NCBI RefSeq assembly: GCF_012641405.1
Contig: NZ_JABAII010000005.1
Coordinates: 350,063-414,062 of the forward strand
Length of the DNA stretch: 64,000 nt
Origin: Rhizobium sp. P40RR-XXII
GTDB lineage: Bacteria; Pseudomonadota; Alphaproteobacteria; Rhizobiales; Rhizobiaceae
Direction: 5' to 3'
In this document: positions 26,319 to 35,183 of the stretch, one piece after another
Layout: every line of letters begins with the position of its first letter
Numbering within the stretch: position 1 is the stretch's first letter
Notes under the pieces: model-generated
What the model saw: the letters and a program-made list of their open reading frames with translations, nothing else
Databases searched by the model: none
Told to the model about the DNA's origin: nothing
Position numbers and translations under genes: made by a program

Positions 26319-26873
26319 ATGATCGCAAGATCGATCCCCCGCTCGCCCATCCAGACCGCCCGTCTCCTGCTTCGTCCCACATCGGCGGCCGACGCCGGAC
26401 GTGCGCTCGAAATCCAGAGCGATTGGAATGTGACGCGCATGCTGAGCAACGCCACCTATCCCCCAGACCTGCAAGATATCGAAAGCTGGTTTTCCAGCCA
26501 CGGCCAAGAATGGGTCGACGGTACGGCCTACCGCTTTGCCATCGAGCAGACCGGAAGAATGATTGGTATCGTCGATGTCGACGGCATTGCCGGCGTCGAG
26601 GGCAGCCTGGGTTACTGGCTGGAGAGATCCGCCTGGGGCAAGGCCTATGCCTTCGAGGCAGCACAGGCGCTGATCGGGTTCGTCTTCCGCGAAGTCGGCC
26701 TGACGAGGCTCGAATCCGGCCATGCATCCGACAACCCCGCGTCGGGACGGGTGCTGACGAAACTTGGCTTCACACCGATCGACGCCAGAGAGCTTTTCTC
26801 GCGCTCGCGACGCGAAACCATCATTCAATGCCGCTATATGCTTGAAAAGGAAAGCTTGCATCCCGGACCTTGA
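26319..26873 (+). CDS. GNAT-family N-acetyltransferase (RimJ/RimL-like)
   Basis: This 184-residue protein has the pattern of RimJ/RimL acetyltransferases: IQTARLLLRPTSAADAGRAL at the start, GSLGYWLERSAWGKAYAFEA (acetyl-CoA binding region) and LESGHASDNPASGRVLTKLGF (the conserved N-x-x-S motif). These enzymes acetylate N-terminal or small-molecule amines, including ribosomal proteins and some toxins. The start at MIARSIPRSP is chosen because the family fold begins there. It lies convergent to the Mrp antiporter operon. Confidence 0.85.
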   Translation: MIARSIPRSPIQTARLLLRPTSAADAGRALEIQSDWNVTRMLSNATYPPDLQDIESWFSSHGQEWVDGTAYRFAIEQTGRMIGIVDVDGIAGVEGSLGYWLERSAWGKAYAFEAAQALIGFVFREVGLTRLESGHASDNPASGRVLTKLGFTPIDARELFSRSRRETIIQCRYMLEKESLHPGP

Positions 26874-26943
26874 AGCTGATTGCCCTGGGACCAACGAAGC
26901 CTTGCCTGCCGGCTTCCGAGACATGAGGGAAAGGATCAGGTGA

Positions 26944-27327
26944 CTACGAAGAGTGTCCCTCGGCCGACGTTCCTTCAGGCGATTGTTTGGGCGGAACGTT
27001 GCTGTTCTGCTCGGCACGGTCGCGATGCAGCGCCGCGCGGGCAAGCAGCATGAAAGTGACCGGCGTCGTTACCGTTACGAAGACGCCGATCAGCAGCTCA
27101 TGGATGACTAGCGACCGTGTCGAGATCGAAAAGAAGATCGTCGAGGCGGTCATGATCGCGCCGATGCCGCCGCTCGTTCCCAGTGTCGGCGCATGGACGC
27201 GCTCGTAGAACGTTCCAAGCTTCAGGAAGCCGATCGCGCCGACCAGGGTAAGGAAGGCACCGATGAGGAGCAGCCCGCCAACTGGGATTGCAGCCCATAG
27301 GGGCAAGTTTTCAAACGGCGGGCTCAT
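26944..27327 (-). CDS. mnhG: Mrp/Pha Na+(K+)/H+ antiporter subunit G
   Basis: This 127-residue membrane protein has three hydrophobic helices and the subunit G core GGLLLIGAFLTLVGAIGFLK with FYERVHAPTLG. It is the last gene of the six-gene antiporter operon. Its ATG overlaps the stop of subunit F by four bases. Subunit G is a small structural component needed for assembly of the multisubunit antiporter, which exports Na+ or K+ in exchange for protons and supports alkaline and salt tolerance. The C-terminal 30 residues are hydrophilic. Confidence 0.9.
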   Translation of the reverse strand: MSPPFENLPLWAAIPVGGLLLIGAFLTLVGAIGFLKLGTFYERVHAPTLGTSGGIGAIMTASTIFFSISTRSLVIHELLIGVFVTVTTPVTFMLLARAALHRDRAEQNSNVPPKQSPEGTSAEGHSS

Positions 27328-27605
27328 TCGATCACCTCCCCGCGCATCAGGAATTTCGCAAGAGCAACGGTTGCGACAAAGCCGAGCACGCCGATGACGA
27401 GCGCTGCCTCGAAATAGACGACACGCCCGGTGCCGATGCCGAAGGTCAGAAGCAGCAGCATGGCGTTCACATAAAGTGTATCGAGCGCGATGATGCGATC
27501 CTGCGCGCGCGGGCCGCGGAACATGCGAATGGAAGCGATCGCCATCGCCGCCACGATCATCAGCTGCGCGGCCGCGACGGATATCTGGATGATCATTGCG
27601 CTCAT
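27324..27605 (-). CDS. mnhF: Mrp/Pha antiporter subunit F
   Basis: This 93-residue protein has three membrane helices with the subunit F motif FRGPRAQDRIIALDTLYVNA. The start MSAMIIQISVA at 27605 overlaps the subunit E stop (ATGA at 27602-27605), which decides the start over an upstream in-frame ATG. Subunits E, F and G form the small end of the Mrp complex, opposite the proton-pumping A and D subunits. Confidence 0.9.
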   Translation of the reverse strand: MSAMIIQISVAAAQLMIVAAMAIASIRMFRGPRAQDRIIALDTLYVNAMLLLLTFGIGTGRVVYFEAALVIGVLGFVATVALAKFLMRGEVIE

Positions 27606-28078
27606 GCGAATATCTCCATCAGCAGGTTTTCGTATCGATTGGCGACCACGTCGCGCCATTGCGCCTCATTTTCGAGATCGAGGACATGCAGCAGCACGGT
27701 ATTGTCATTGGAATCATATTCGAGCCATGCGGAGCCCGGCGTGCTGGTCAGGATAACCGCCAGCAGCGCAAGCGAGATCTGATCGCGAACTCTAAGTTCC
27801 AGGACAACGAAACCCGGATTTGCCTTGCGCGAACGACCTCTCAAAATGATCCAGGTCACCTGCACATTCGATTTTGCGACGTCGAAGACAACGCGGAAAA
27901 ACAGCTTGGGCAGCAGATACCACTTCCGCAACTGTGGCTTTTCGGGCCGCAACGAGGCCATGCCCCAGGAAGCGAAAATGGCAACGATGATGCCGAGAAC
28001 AAGCTGGCCGAGCGTGAAACCGTTCAGCAATAGCCACATCAGGAGCAAGCTCAGCGCCAGCAGCGGATAAGGAAGCAT
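27602..28078 (-). CDS. mnhE: Mrp/Pha antiporter subunit E
   Basis: This 158-residue protein starts with a tight pair of hydrophobic segments (LLALSLLLMWLLLNGFTLGQ) and carries a C-terminal hydrophilic domain containing ILTSTPGSAWLEYDSNDNTV and LHVLDLE, typical of MnhE. The ATG overlaps the stop of subunit D by one base. It belongs to the six-gene operon and is required for a complete antiporter. Confidence 0.9.
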   Translation of the reverse strand: MLPYPLLALSLLLMWLLLNGFTLGQLVLGIIVAIFASWGMASLRPEKPQLRKWYLLPKLFFRVVFDVAKSNVQVTWIILRGRSRKANPGFVVLELRVRDQISLALLAVILTSTPGSAWLEYDSNDNTVLLHVLDLENEAQWRDVVANRYENLLMEIFA

Positions 28079-29709
28079 TATAAACCTCCCGCTTTGCTGG
28101 CATCAACGGCAGCAGTTGCCGGCGCAACCACCGCGTTGCGAACAGCATCGACATAGACGCTGGGATCGCTGAGCGTGCGGATGGTCGCATCCATATACCG
28201 CATGACGGCGCCGGCCCAGATCGTCAAAGCCAGCGTCAAGGCAAGCAGGCCCATGACAGGGACTATCTCGATGACAAGCACGCGCGGAACCGTGCCCTCG
28301 AGCGAGCTCCAGAATGTGCGTATACCGGCGCGCGTCATCGCGATCAGGGCAGCAATGCCCGAGAGGATCACGAGCAGGATCAAGGCCCAGACGGCGGTGC
28401 TCGGCGGAATGCCGATCGCGCCGGTTCCCATCATGGCGGAGAGCATGGCGAACTTGGCGACGAAGCCGGAAAGCGGCGGCAGGCCGGCAAGCAGGATGCC
28501 GCAGGCGGCAAAGCAGATGCCGAGCATCGCCATGGTGCCGGGCATCGTCACGCCATCGCCTTCCGCCGGCTCCTTCTCTTCGGCATCGCCATAGGCCTCC
28601 ATCGTGACGGCGAGAACGCTGGCACCCGCATCCTGGCCGCGCTCCACGAGCTCGATCAGCATGAAGAAGGCACTGATCGTCAGCGTCGAACTGACAAGGT
28701 ACATCAAGGCGCCGGCCGATATCGATCCGTCATTGATGCCGATCACCATCAGAAGCGTGCCGGACGAGACCAGCACCGAAAAACCGGCCAGGCGGCCAAG
28801 CGCTTGCGATGCCAGCACGCCGACCGTTCCAAAGATCAGCGTTGCCATGCCGCCGTAAAGAAGCACGGTCGCGCCGAAGCCGGCGGACGGGCCACTACTG
28901 AACAAGAGCATGGTCAGCCGCAGGATGACATAGATGCCGAGCTTGCTCAGGATGGCGAATATGCCCGCAACCGGCGCCGACGCCGCGCTATAGGCCGTCG
29001 GTAGCCAGAAGCAGAGCGGCCACATGCCGGCCTTGATCAGAAATGCGATGCCGAGCACGCCGGCGCCCGCCTGCATCAGCATGCGGCGATCGGCCGACAT
29101 TTCCGGGATGCGCACGGCAAGATCCGCCATGTTCAGCGTTCCCGCCGTGCCATAGATCAGGCTGACGCCGATGAGGAAGAGCAGCGCGGCCGCGAGGTTG
29201 ACGGCAATGTAGTGCATGCCTGCCTTGACGCGGAGCGGGCCGGAGCCGTGCAGCAGCAGGCCATAGGACGCCGCCAGCATGATCTCGAAGAAGACGAAGA
29301 GGTTGAAGAGATCGCCGGTCAGGAAGGCGCCATTGACGCCCATCAGCAGCAGCTGGAACATAGTGTGAAAATGCGCGCCGACCGCGTGCCAGCGTGCCAG
29401 CGAAAATATCAGCGCGGCAACGGCGACGATGGATGTCAGCAGCAGCATGAGTGCCGACAACCCGTCGAGTACGAGCACAATGCCGAAGGGCGCGCTCCAG
29501 TTTCCGAGCAAATAGGCACGCTCCTGGCCTGACGATCCGCCTTCCGCGCGGAAGAGCGCAAGCGCGATGCCCACCAGCAAGAGGGTGGCGGCCAGGCTGA
29601 TGAGCGCCTTCAGCATACGCGAGCGCTCGTCGATGAACACAAGCAGCGCGCCCGCAATAAGCGGAACGAGGATCGGCGCGATGATGAGGTGATGCGACCA
29701 GCCCGTCAT
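28078..29709 (-). CDS. mnhD: Mrp/Pha antiporter subunit D (NuoN/M-like proton channel)
   Basis: This 543-residue protein is predicted to cross the membrane about fourteen times and is homologous to the proton-translocating NuoL/M/N subunits of complex I. Conserved features include the helix with FFEIMLAASYGLLLHGSG (with the key glutamate) and the lysine-bearing helix AFLIKAGMWPLCFWLPTAYS. Residues about 365-385 form an acidic loop (AEEKEPAEGDG) that looks like an insertion. The start codon overlaps the subunit C stop. Confidence 0.9.
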   Translation of the reverse strand: MTGWSHHLIIAPILVPLIAGALLVFIDERSRMLKALISLAATLLLVGIALALFRAEGGSSGQERAYLLGNWSAPFGIVLVLDGLSALMLLLTSIVAVAALIFSLARWHAVGAHFHTMFQLLLMGVNGAFLTGDLFNLFVFFEIMLAASYGLLLHGSGPLRVKAGMHYIAVNLAAALLFLIGVSLIYGTAGTLNMADLAVRIPEMSADRRMLMQAGAGVLGIAFLIKAGMWPLCFWLPTAYSAASAPVAGIFAILSKLGIYVILRLTMLLFSSGPSAGFGATVLLYGGMATLIFGTVGVLASQALGRLAGFSVLVSSGTLLMVIGINDGSISAGALMYLVSSTLTISAFFMLIELVERGQDAGASVLAVTMEAYGDAEEKEPAEGDGVTMPGTMAMLGICFAACGILLAGLPPLSGFVAKFAMLSAMMGTGAIGIPPSTAVWALILLVILSGIAALIAMTRAGIRTFWSSLEGTVPRVLVIEIVPVMGLLALTLALTIWAGAVMRYMDATIRTLSDPSVYVDAVRNAVVAPATAAVDASKAGGL

Positions 29710-30044
29710 TTCCGATCGCTCCTTCCATCGACATGGTCCGTGCCGGTCAAGCCACGCGAGGCAAGCAGAACAACGAGGAACAGGGCGGTAGTCGCAAAAC
29801 CGATGACGATCGCCGTCAATACCAGCGCTTGCGGCACCGGGTCCGCCAGCGCATGCGAAGCCGTGCCGTCACCGAGCAGCGGCGGCACGTTCGTCTTCAC
29901 GCCGCCGACACCGAAGATGAAGAGGTTGACCGCGTAGGACAGCAGCGACAGCCCAATGATGACCTGATAGGTGCGCGGACGCAGGATCAGCCACACGCCG
30001 CAGGCCGTCATCACACCGATCGCAATGGACAAGATGAGTTCCAT
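29706..30044 (-). CDS. mnhC: Mrp/Pha antiporter subunit C (NuoK-like)
   Basis: This 112-residue protein has three helices and the NuoK-like motif YQVIIGLSLLSYAVNLFIF, followed by the conserved DPVPQALVLTAIVIGFATTA. The start MELILSIAIG at 30044 overlaps the stop of the A/B gene (TGATG). The subunit corresponds to NuoK of complex I and lies between subunits A and D in the complex. An upstream in-frame ATG is ignored because it would lie deep in the preceding gene. Confidence 0.9.
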   Translation of the reverse strand: MELILSIAIGVMTACGVWLILRPRTYQVIIGLSLLSYAVNLFIFGVGGVKTNVPPLLGDGTASHALADPVPQALVLTAIVIGFATTALFLVVLLASRGLTGTDHVDGRSDRK

Positions 30045-32965
30045 CAATCCCCCTTTGCCTTGTCGGCATCGAGCGCGCGCAGGCGATTGATGCGCAGCGA
30101 CTGGTGCGCAAGAGCCACAAGGATCAGGACCGTGGACCCGACGACCAGCAGGAAGACGCCGAGATCGAAGAGAAGCGCGCTTGCCGCCGGCACCTTGCCG
30201 ATCAGCGGCATGTCCAGATACTGGAAATGCGATGTGAGGAAGGGATAGCCGAAGAACCAGGCGCCGATGCCGGTCGCCGTCGCGACCAGAAGCCCCGCTC
30301 CCATCCATCGCAGCGGCAGAATGCGGATGCGATCCTCCGCCCAGCGCGTGCCGCCGGCGAGATACTGCAGCAGGAAGCCGATCGAGAGCGTCAAGCCGGC
30401 CGAGAAGCCGCCGCCCGGAGCATCATGCCCGCGCATGAAGATATAGACCGATAGCGCGATCACGAAGGGGAACATCCACTGCATGATCACGGAAGGCACG
30501 AGCAGATAGTCGCGCACGGTATCGCCGGCCGAACGCTCCGGCCGTTCTTCGTCGAAACGGTTCTGGATCTGCTGCTGCTCCGGCATCTCCATGCTATCGG
30601 GCGCCGGGCGGAAACGGCGCAGCAAGGCGTAGACGGTCAAGGCGACGACACCGAGAACGGCAATTTCGCCCAAAGTATCGAAACCACGGAAATCGACCAG
30701 GATCACGTTGACGACGTTGCGGCCGCCGCCCTTCGAATAGGCATTTTCGAGGAAATAATTCGCAATGGCATCCGGCACCGGCATGGTCATGACGGCGTAG
30801 GAGACGAACATCATGCCGACACCACAGACCATGGCCAGCGCAAGGTCGCGGAAGCGACGGAAACGGGCTCGCAGATCGACGGTATCGTCGATCCCTTCCG
30901 TCCGCTTCGGCAGCCAGCGTAAGCCCAGCAGGATGAGAACAGTCGTGACGATTTCGACGAGAAGCTGGGTGATGGCAAGATCCGGCGCGGAAAGCCAGAC
31001 GAAAGTCATGCAGACGATCAGTCCAACGCCGCCCAGCATCACGAGCGCCGCGAGCCGGTGATATTTCGCAAAGAAGGCGGTGCCGATCGCAAGGCAGATA
31101 CCGATCGCCCAAATGGACGCAAAGACCGGGTCAGCGCCCGAAAAGGCAAAATGCCTCGCCTCGAAACCCGACAAATAGAGCGGCAGCAAACCGGCCGCAA
31201 AGCCTGTTGCCACCACCCAGCGAAGCTGCGGCTGCAGTTTGCGCGTGCCGATCCGCTTTTCGGCTGTTCGCGCCCAGTGCCAGGAAACCTCCACCAGCAC
31301 GCGCTCGAAGATGCGCCGCCCCTTCAGGCGGCGGAAGATGGGCGGCCCGTCGTCGCATCGCGACAGATAACCCTTGAAAGCAAAGTAGAAGACCGTTCCG
31401 CCGACCAATGCGATGATGCTCATGATGAGCGGCAGATTGAAACCGTGCCAAAGCGAGAGGCTGTATTGCGGCGTATCGGCATTCAAAACGCTGACGACAG
31501 CTGCCTGCAGGAAAGGCGCGACCGAAAGGGTCGGAACGATGCCGACGACGAGGCAAACGACGACCAGCAGCTCGATCGGGAAGCGCATCGAGCGCGGCGG
31601 CTCATGCGGCTTGGCGATCGGCAGGTCGGTCGGCGCCGGCCCGAAGAAGACGGTCTGAATGAAGCGCAACGAATAGGCGACGCTGAAGGCGCTTGCAAGC
31701 GTCGCCACATAGGGAAGCATGCGGTCGAGAATGGAGTCGGCATGGGTCTCGATGGCTTCGGCGAAGAACATTTCCTTGGACAGGAAGCCGTTGAGCAGCG
31801 GCACGCCGGCCATGGCGGCGCTCGCGACGATCGCGAGCGATCCGGTGAACGGCAGATAGCGGAACAAGCCGCTGAGCCGGCGCATATCGCGCGTGCCGGT
31901 CTCGTGATCGATGATGCCGGCGGCCATGAACAGCGACGCCTTGAACGTGGCATGGTTCAGCATGTGGAAGATGGCGGCGACCGTCGCAAGCGGGCTGCCG
32001 AGGCTGAGCAAGGTGGTGATGAGGCCGAGATGGCTGATCGTCGAATAGGCGAGCAACCCTTTCAGGTCCTGCTGGAACATCGCGAAATAGGCGCCCAGCA
32101 GCAGCGTGGTGATGCCGGCGGCCCCGACGATATAGAACCACTCGTTGGTGCCGGCGAGAACCGGCCAGAAGCGCGCCAGCAGGAAGACGCCTGCCTTCAC
32201 CAGCGTGGCGGAATGCAGATAGGCAGAGACCGGCGTCGGCGCCGCCATCGCATTCGGAAGCCAGAAATGGAAGGGGAACTGCGCGCTCTTCGTCAGTGCT
32301 CCCAGCAGGATAAGTATCAGCGCAGGCAGATAGAGCGGATGATTGCGGATGATATCCCCCGATGCCAGGATCTTATCCAGATCGTAGCTGCCGACGATAT
32401 GGCCGATCAGGATCAGCCCGATCAGCAGGCAGAAGCCGCCGATGCCGGTGATGGTCAGCGCCATGCGCGCGCCGTCGCGGGCGGCGGCGCTATTGTGCCA
32501 ATAGCTGATCAGCAGGAAGGAAAAGATGCTTGTCAGCTCCCAGAATATCGAGAGCAGAATGACATTGCCCGAAAGCACGATGCCGAGCATCGCCCCCATG
32601 AAGGCGAGCAGGAAGGAGAAGAAACGGGGAACCGGATCCTCTTCCGACATGTAGTAGCGGGCATAGACGATGACGAGAAAGCCGATAGCGGTGATGACGA
32701 CCGAAAAGAGCCAGGCGAAACCATCCAGTCTGAGGCTGAAATCAAGCCCCAGCTGCGGCAGCCACTCGATGCTGTACCGGACCACACCGCCATCTCTAAT
32801 GGCGGGATAGAAGCTCGCGGAAATCAGCAGCGCCAGAAATGTGACCGCGCCGGCGATCGAGGCCGGACCGCGCCGCGACTGCGTGCGCAACAGGCAGACG
32901 GAAAGAAGACTACCGATAAACGGCAGGACCAAAAGTGCTAGAATGAAAACTGGCCCGCTGGCTAT
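30044..32965 (-). CDS. mnhA: Mrp/Pha antiporter subunits A and B fused
   Basis: This protein of about 970 residues contains the full MnhA subunit: the NuoL-like domain (SILWELTS-type helix here as SIFWELTSIFSFLLISYW, and SAQFPFHFWLPNAM), then the MbhD/E-like part. The MnhB domain follows (PGGGFSAGLTLSIGFLLQYL near the C-terminus). Fusion of A and B is normal in rhizobial Pha systems. The start is uncertain: homology begins at about IASGPVFILALLVLPF, where the codon is ATA (32963-32965). The nearest upstream ATG (33205) would overlap the divergent regulator gene. A start at an upstream TTG, or a mutated ATG, is possible. Confidence 0.85.
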   Translation of the reverse strand: MASGPVFILALLVLPFIGSLLSVCLLRTQSRRGPASIAGAVTFLALLISASFYPAIRDGGVVRYSIEWLPQLGLDFSLRLDGFAWLFSVVITAIGFLVIVYARYYMSEEDPVPRFFSFLLAFMGAMLGIVLSGNVILLSIFWELTSIFSFLLISYWHNSAAARDGARMALTITGIGGFCLLIGLILIGHIVGSYDLDKILASGDIIRNHPLYLPALILILLGALTKSAQFPFHFWLPNAMAAPTPVSAYLHSATLVKAGVFLLARFWPVLAGTNEWFYIVGAAGITTLLLGAYFAMFQQDLKGLLAYSTISHLGLITTLLSLGSPLATVAAIFHMLNHATFKASLFMAAGIIDHETGTRDMRRLSGLFRYLPFTGSLAIVASAAMAGVPLLNGFLSKEMFFAEAIETHADSILDRMLPYVATLASAFSVAYSLRFIQTVFFGPAPTDLPIAKPHEPPRSMRFPIELLVVVCLVVGIVPTLSVAPFLQAAVVSVLNADTPQYSLSLWHGFNLPLIMSIIALVGGTVFYFAFKGYLSRCDDGPPIFRRLKGRRIFERVLVEVSWHWARTAEKRIGTRKLQPQLRWVVATGFAAGLLPLYLSGFEARHFAFSGADPVFASIWAIGICLAIGTAFFAKYHRLAALVMLGGVGLIVCMTFVWLSAPDLAITQLLVEIVTTVLILLGLRWLPKRTEGIDDTVDLRARFRRFRDLALAMVCGVGMMFVSYAVMTMPVPDAIANYFLENAYSKGGGRNVVNVILVDFRGFDTLGEIAVLGVVALTVYALLRRFRPAPDSMEMPEQQQIQNRFDEERPERSAGDTVRDYLLVPSVIMQWMFPFVIALSVYIFMRGHDAPGGGFSAGLTLSIGFLLQYLAGGTRWAEDRIRILPLRWMGAGLLVATATGIGAWFFGYPFLTSHFQYLDMPLIGKVPAASALLFDLGVFLLVVGSTVLILVALAHQSLRINRLRALDADKAKGD

Positions 32966-33104
32966 CCCAAAACGTCGTTCCTTCGCGTGGCCGGATAACG
33001 TCAGACTGCTACGGCAGCAAAACCCCTGGAAATCCGGCGGATTATGTCCTATATGATAGATATTGCCCAATATGGGCAGCTTTGAACCCTGCGTCAAGGT
33101 TAAG

Positions 33105-33440
33105 ATGGCGATGATTTTGACACCAGCGCTTTGCCGGGCGGCTCGCGGCTTTCTCGATTGGACGCAGATGGACCTTGCCGACCGCTCTGGCGTATCGCGC
33201 AGCACGATCCGCGACTATGAAGGCAATCGCCACAGCCTGCATCGGGCGACGGAAGCGCAGCTGCGATTGGCGCTGGAAACGGGAGGCATCGCCTTCTTCC
33301 GGATCGAAGGGCACGAGATCGGCATCTGCAGCAAGGCTCTTGCCGCGGAGGCACCCGCGCAGACGCATACCGAAAACTGTGAGATCCTGTCCCCCTCCGG
33401 CGAACGGGCCCAGGCGACCACTCCGAAAACAGGACAATAG
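33105..33440 (+). CDS. Small XRE-type helix-turn-helix regulator
   Basis: This 111-residue protein has an HTH domain at the N-terminus (LTPALCRAARGFLDWTQMDL, then GVSRSTIRDYEGNRH) and a short tail. The core matches the common alphaproteobacterial small XRE proteins that recognise short operators. The ATG at 33105 follows AAGG at good spacing; an ATG two codons on is possible. It is divergent from the antiporter operon, with the antiporter promoter inside or next to its coding start, and so is a candidate regulator of it. Confidence 0.75.
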   Translation: MAMILTPALCRAARGFLDWTQMDLADRSGVSRSTIRDYEGNRHSLHRATEAQLRLALETGGIAFFRIEGHEIGICSKALAAEAPAQTHTENCEILSPSGERAQATTPKTGQ

Positions 33441-33869
33441 CGCCGCCACAGGCGCCTAAAACCGGCACACGTCAGACCGCAAGACTACGCTTTGAGCCGG
33501 AAAATCCGTTCGGCTGCGTCGGATAGCATCGTGCCGGGCAGCGAACCCGTTTCCGCTGATCAGAAGGTGAGCGACCAGGTTCTCAAATCAGCCACATGCC
33601 CGCGATCACCGCATCCGCGCCGTATCCCATACGACGGGAGAAGCCGACGTCCACCGCCACCGAAGCTTCAACGGGCGGATAGACGACGATAGCCTGCCTT
33701 TTGGAGAGCTCAGCCTTCGGTCTCAATGCAATAACGGAAGGGTGTACCAATCCTTGTCAATCGGCAGCGGTGCGTGTCAGGGAGCAATCTTCAGCGCCTG
33801 TGTGGGGTCAGATTGCGCTCCGCAACCCAATCAGAACGTTGCGACAGCTCCCAGTACTGGCGACACCGC
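33441..33869. other. Intergenic region, about 430 bases, nothing recognised
   Basis: Between the small XRE gene and the end of the LuxR-type gene only short overlapping frames occur, none with a family motif, plausible ribosome binding site or strong third-position bias. No tRNA, hairpin terminator or repeat is apparent. Confidence 0.4.
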
Positions 33870-34649
33870 CTAAGTTGGCGCGGCGTCTTGCCCGCCGGCG
33901 GCTCTTTGAATTAGGCGGGCAACCACTTCAGTGCGGTTCTGTGCCTGCAACTTACGCATTATGTGTTGCAAATGCATCTTCACCGTATGCCCGGACAAAT
34001 TGAGTTTTCCTGCAATGACCTTATTTGAGCAGCCGCATTGCAGCTCCGCGAGAACATCCGCCTCCCGGGGAGTGAAATCGGCAATCGCCAGATACTGCGT
34101 TCTATCATCCAAGCTTTTTTCGGCCTCATTTCTGGCCGGAGCATGCTCGTTTGAGCCGTTGGTAACCGTTCCCAATAGCTGCGGGCAGAATGTGCCTCCC
34201 GCCAGAACGAGACGAAGACCGGCAAGGGCAATGTCAATGGGAAGCGACGTCGAAAAAAAGCCGCGAATGCCCATCTTGAGCGCCTGACAAGCTATGTTGA
34301 CGTCATCCGTACCTAAGAGCAACGTGATAGGCGCCTCAGGAAAACGCGCAGCAATTGCCGCGAGATCATCACGCAGGCTTGCGCTCTCAACACCTCTGCC
34401 GGCCAGATCTAGTGCAATCAAACGCACCTCGGCTCCAAGAGCTCTATCGAGACTCTCGGTCGAGATCATATCGATAAAATTCCACCCGGCGAGTTCATGC
34501 TCAAGAAGCTTCACAACGGTCGTCCGCGCCAGTGTAGAATGCTGAATAACGACAATAGTTGGTACATTGCGCCGCATCTGGCGCTTAGCTTTAACACTGT
34601 TGGACAACTGCTCGCTCCCCGGAATATTTGCAGACCAACAGTAATACAT
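33870..34649 (-). CDS. LuxR-family response-regulator-like transcription factor
   Basis: This 259-residue protein has a receiver-like domain (about residues 28-145) and a C-terminal LuxR helix-turn-helix (FTPREADVLAELQCGCSNKV, GKLNLSGHTVKMHLQHIMRK). The receiver lacks the usual N-terminal acidic pair: the first strand is followed by QHSTLAR. A possible phospho-acceptor aspartate remains in LIALDLAGRG, so normal phosphorylation is doubtful. The ATG at 34649 is preceded by AGGA at good spacing; an internal ATG at 34577 has no such site. It is the only regulator in the secretion locus and is the likely controller of the glycine-rich proteins. Confidence 0.8.
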   Translation of the reverse strand: MYYCWSANIPGSEQLSNSVKAKRQMRRNVPTIVVIQHSTLARTTVVKLLEHELAGWNFIDMISTESLDRALGAEVRLIALDLAGRGVESASLRDDLAAIAARFPEAPITLLLGTDDVNIACQALKMGIRGFFSTSLPIDIALAGLRLVLAGGTFCPQLLGTVTNGSNEHAPARNEAEKSLDDRTQYLAIADFTPREADVLAELQCGCSNKVIAGKLNLSGHTVKMHLQHIMRKLQAQNRTEVVARLIQRAAGGQDAAPT

Positions 34650-35183
34650 ATTATTCCTGTTCTCGTTTCAGGTCACGACAGAAAAAAGGGGTACTCTCGA
34701 TATCAATAGTCTTATCTCTCATGATAATTCTCATGATCTACAAGACCCTAGCGAGAGACAACCCATGCCTGAAAAATACGTTGAAAAGCCTGATTATGAG
34801 GACATGCAGAATCGACTTATCGCTGTAGGTATTACATGTTTTCGCGGAATTCGCGTACTGTAAGCAAGTCAACAAAGCTTGCAAACATACTGAAAAGACA
34901 ATCGATCTGTCGCAGATGCATACGAGGAGGGTCGTTGGATATAACAAGCTCGCGATCAAATTGGGTTTGATGCCATATCTCAACTCAAAGCGGAGAAAAT
35001 CGACGACAATGCGGATGAGATCATGGTCGAGTGTTCGGTATCGCAGTGAAAGGCGTTCCGCGCCATAGGCTCAAGAGGCGAAAGCCCGAGCGGAGGAAGC
35101 GATCCAGCATATGGCTTGAAAAATGGCACGAGGAGCGGTTTCGTGCGGTTGAGCCTCGGCAATACGCAAGTGGAGGCTATCTG
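34650..35183. other. AT-rich gap inside the secretion locus
   Basis: About 530 bases with GC content well below the surroundings, particularly 34640-34880, and with many stops in all frames. A forward frame near 34940-35042 reads IGFDAISQLKAEKIDDNADE to a stop and looks like the end of a decayed gene, but I cannot identify it. The low GC suggests transferred or regulatory DNA. No RNA gene is evident. Confidence 0.4.

Noticed and set aside
31058..32941. A 627-codon forward open frame opposite the antiporter A/B gene
   Set aside because: It is the antisense of a gene with clear membrane and complex-I-like motifs; the composition (Q, R, E, D rich) is what antisense of hydrophobic GC-rich coding sequence gives.
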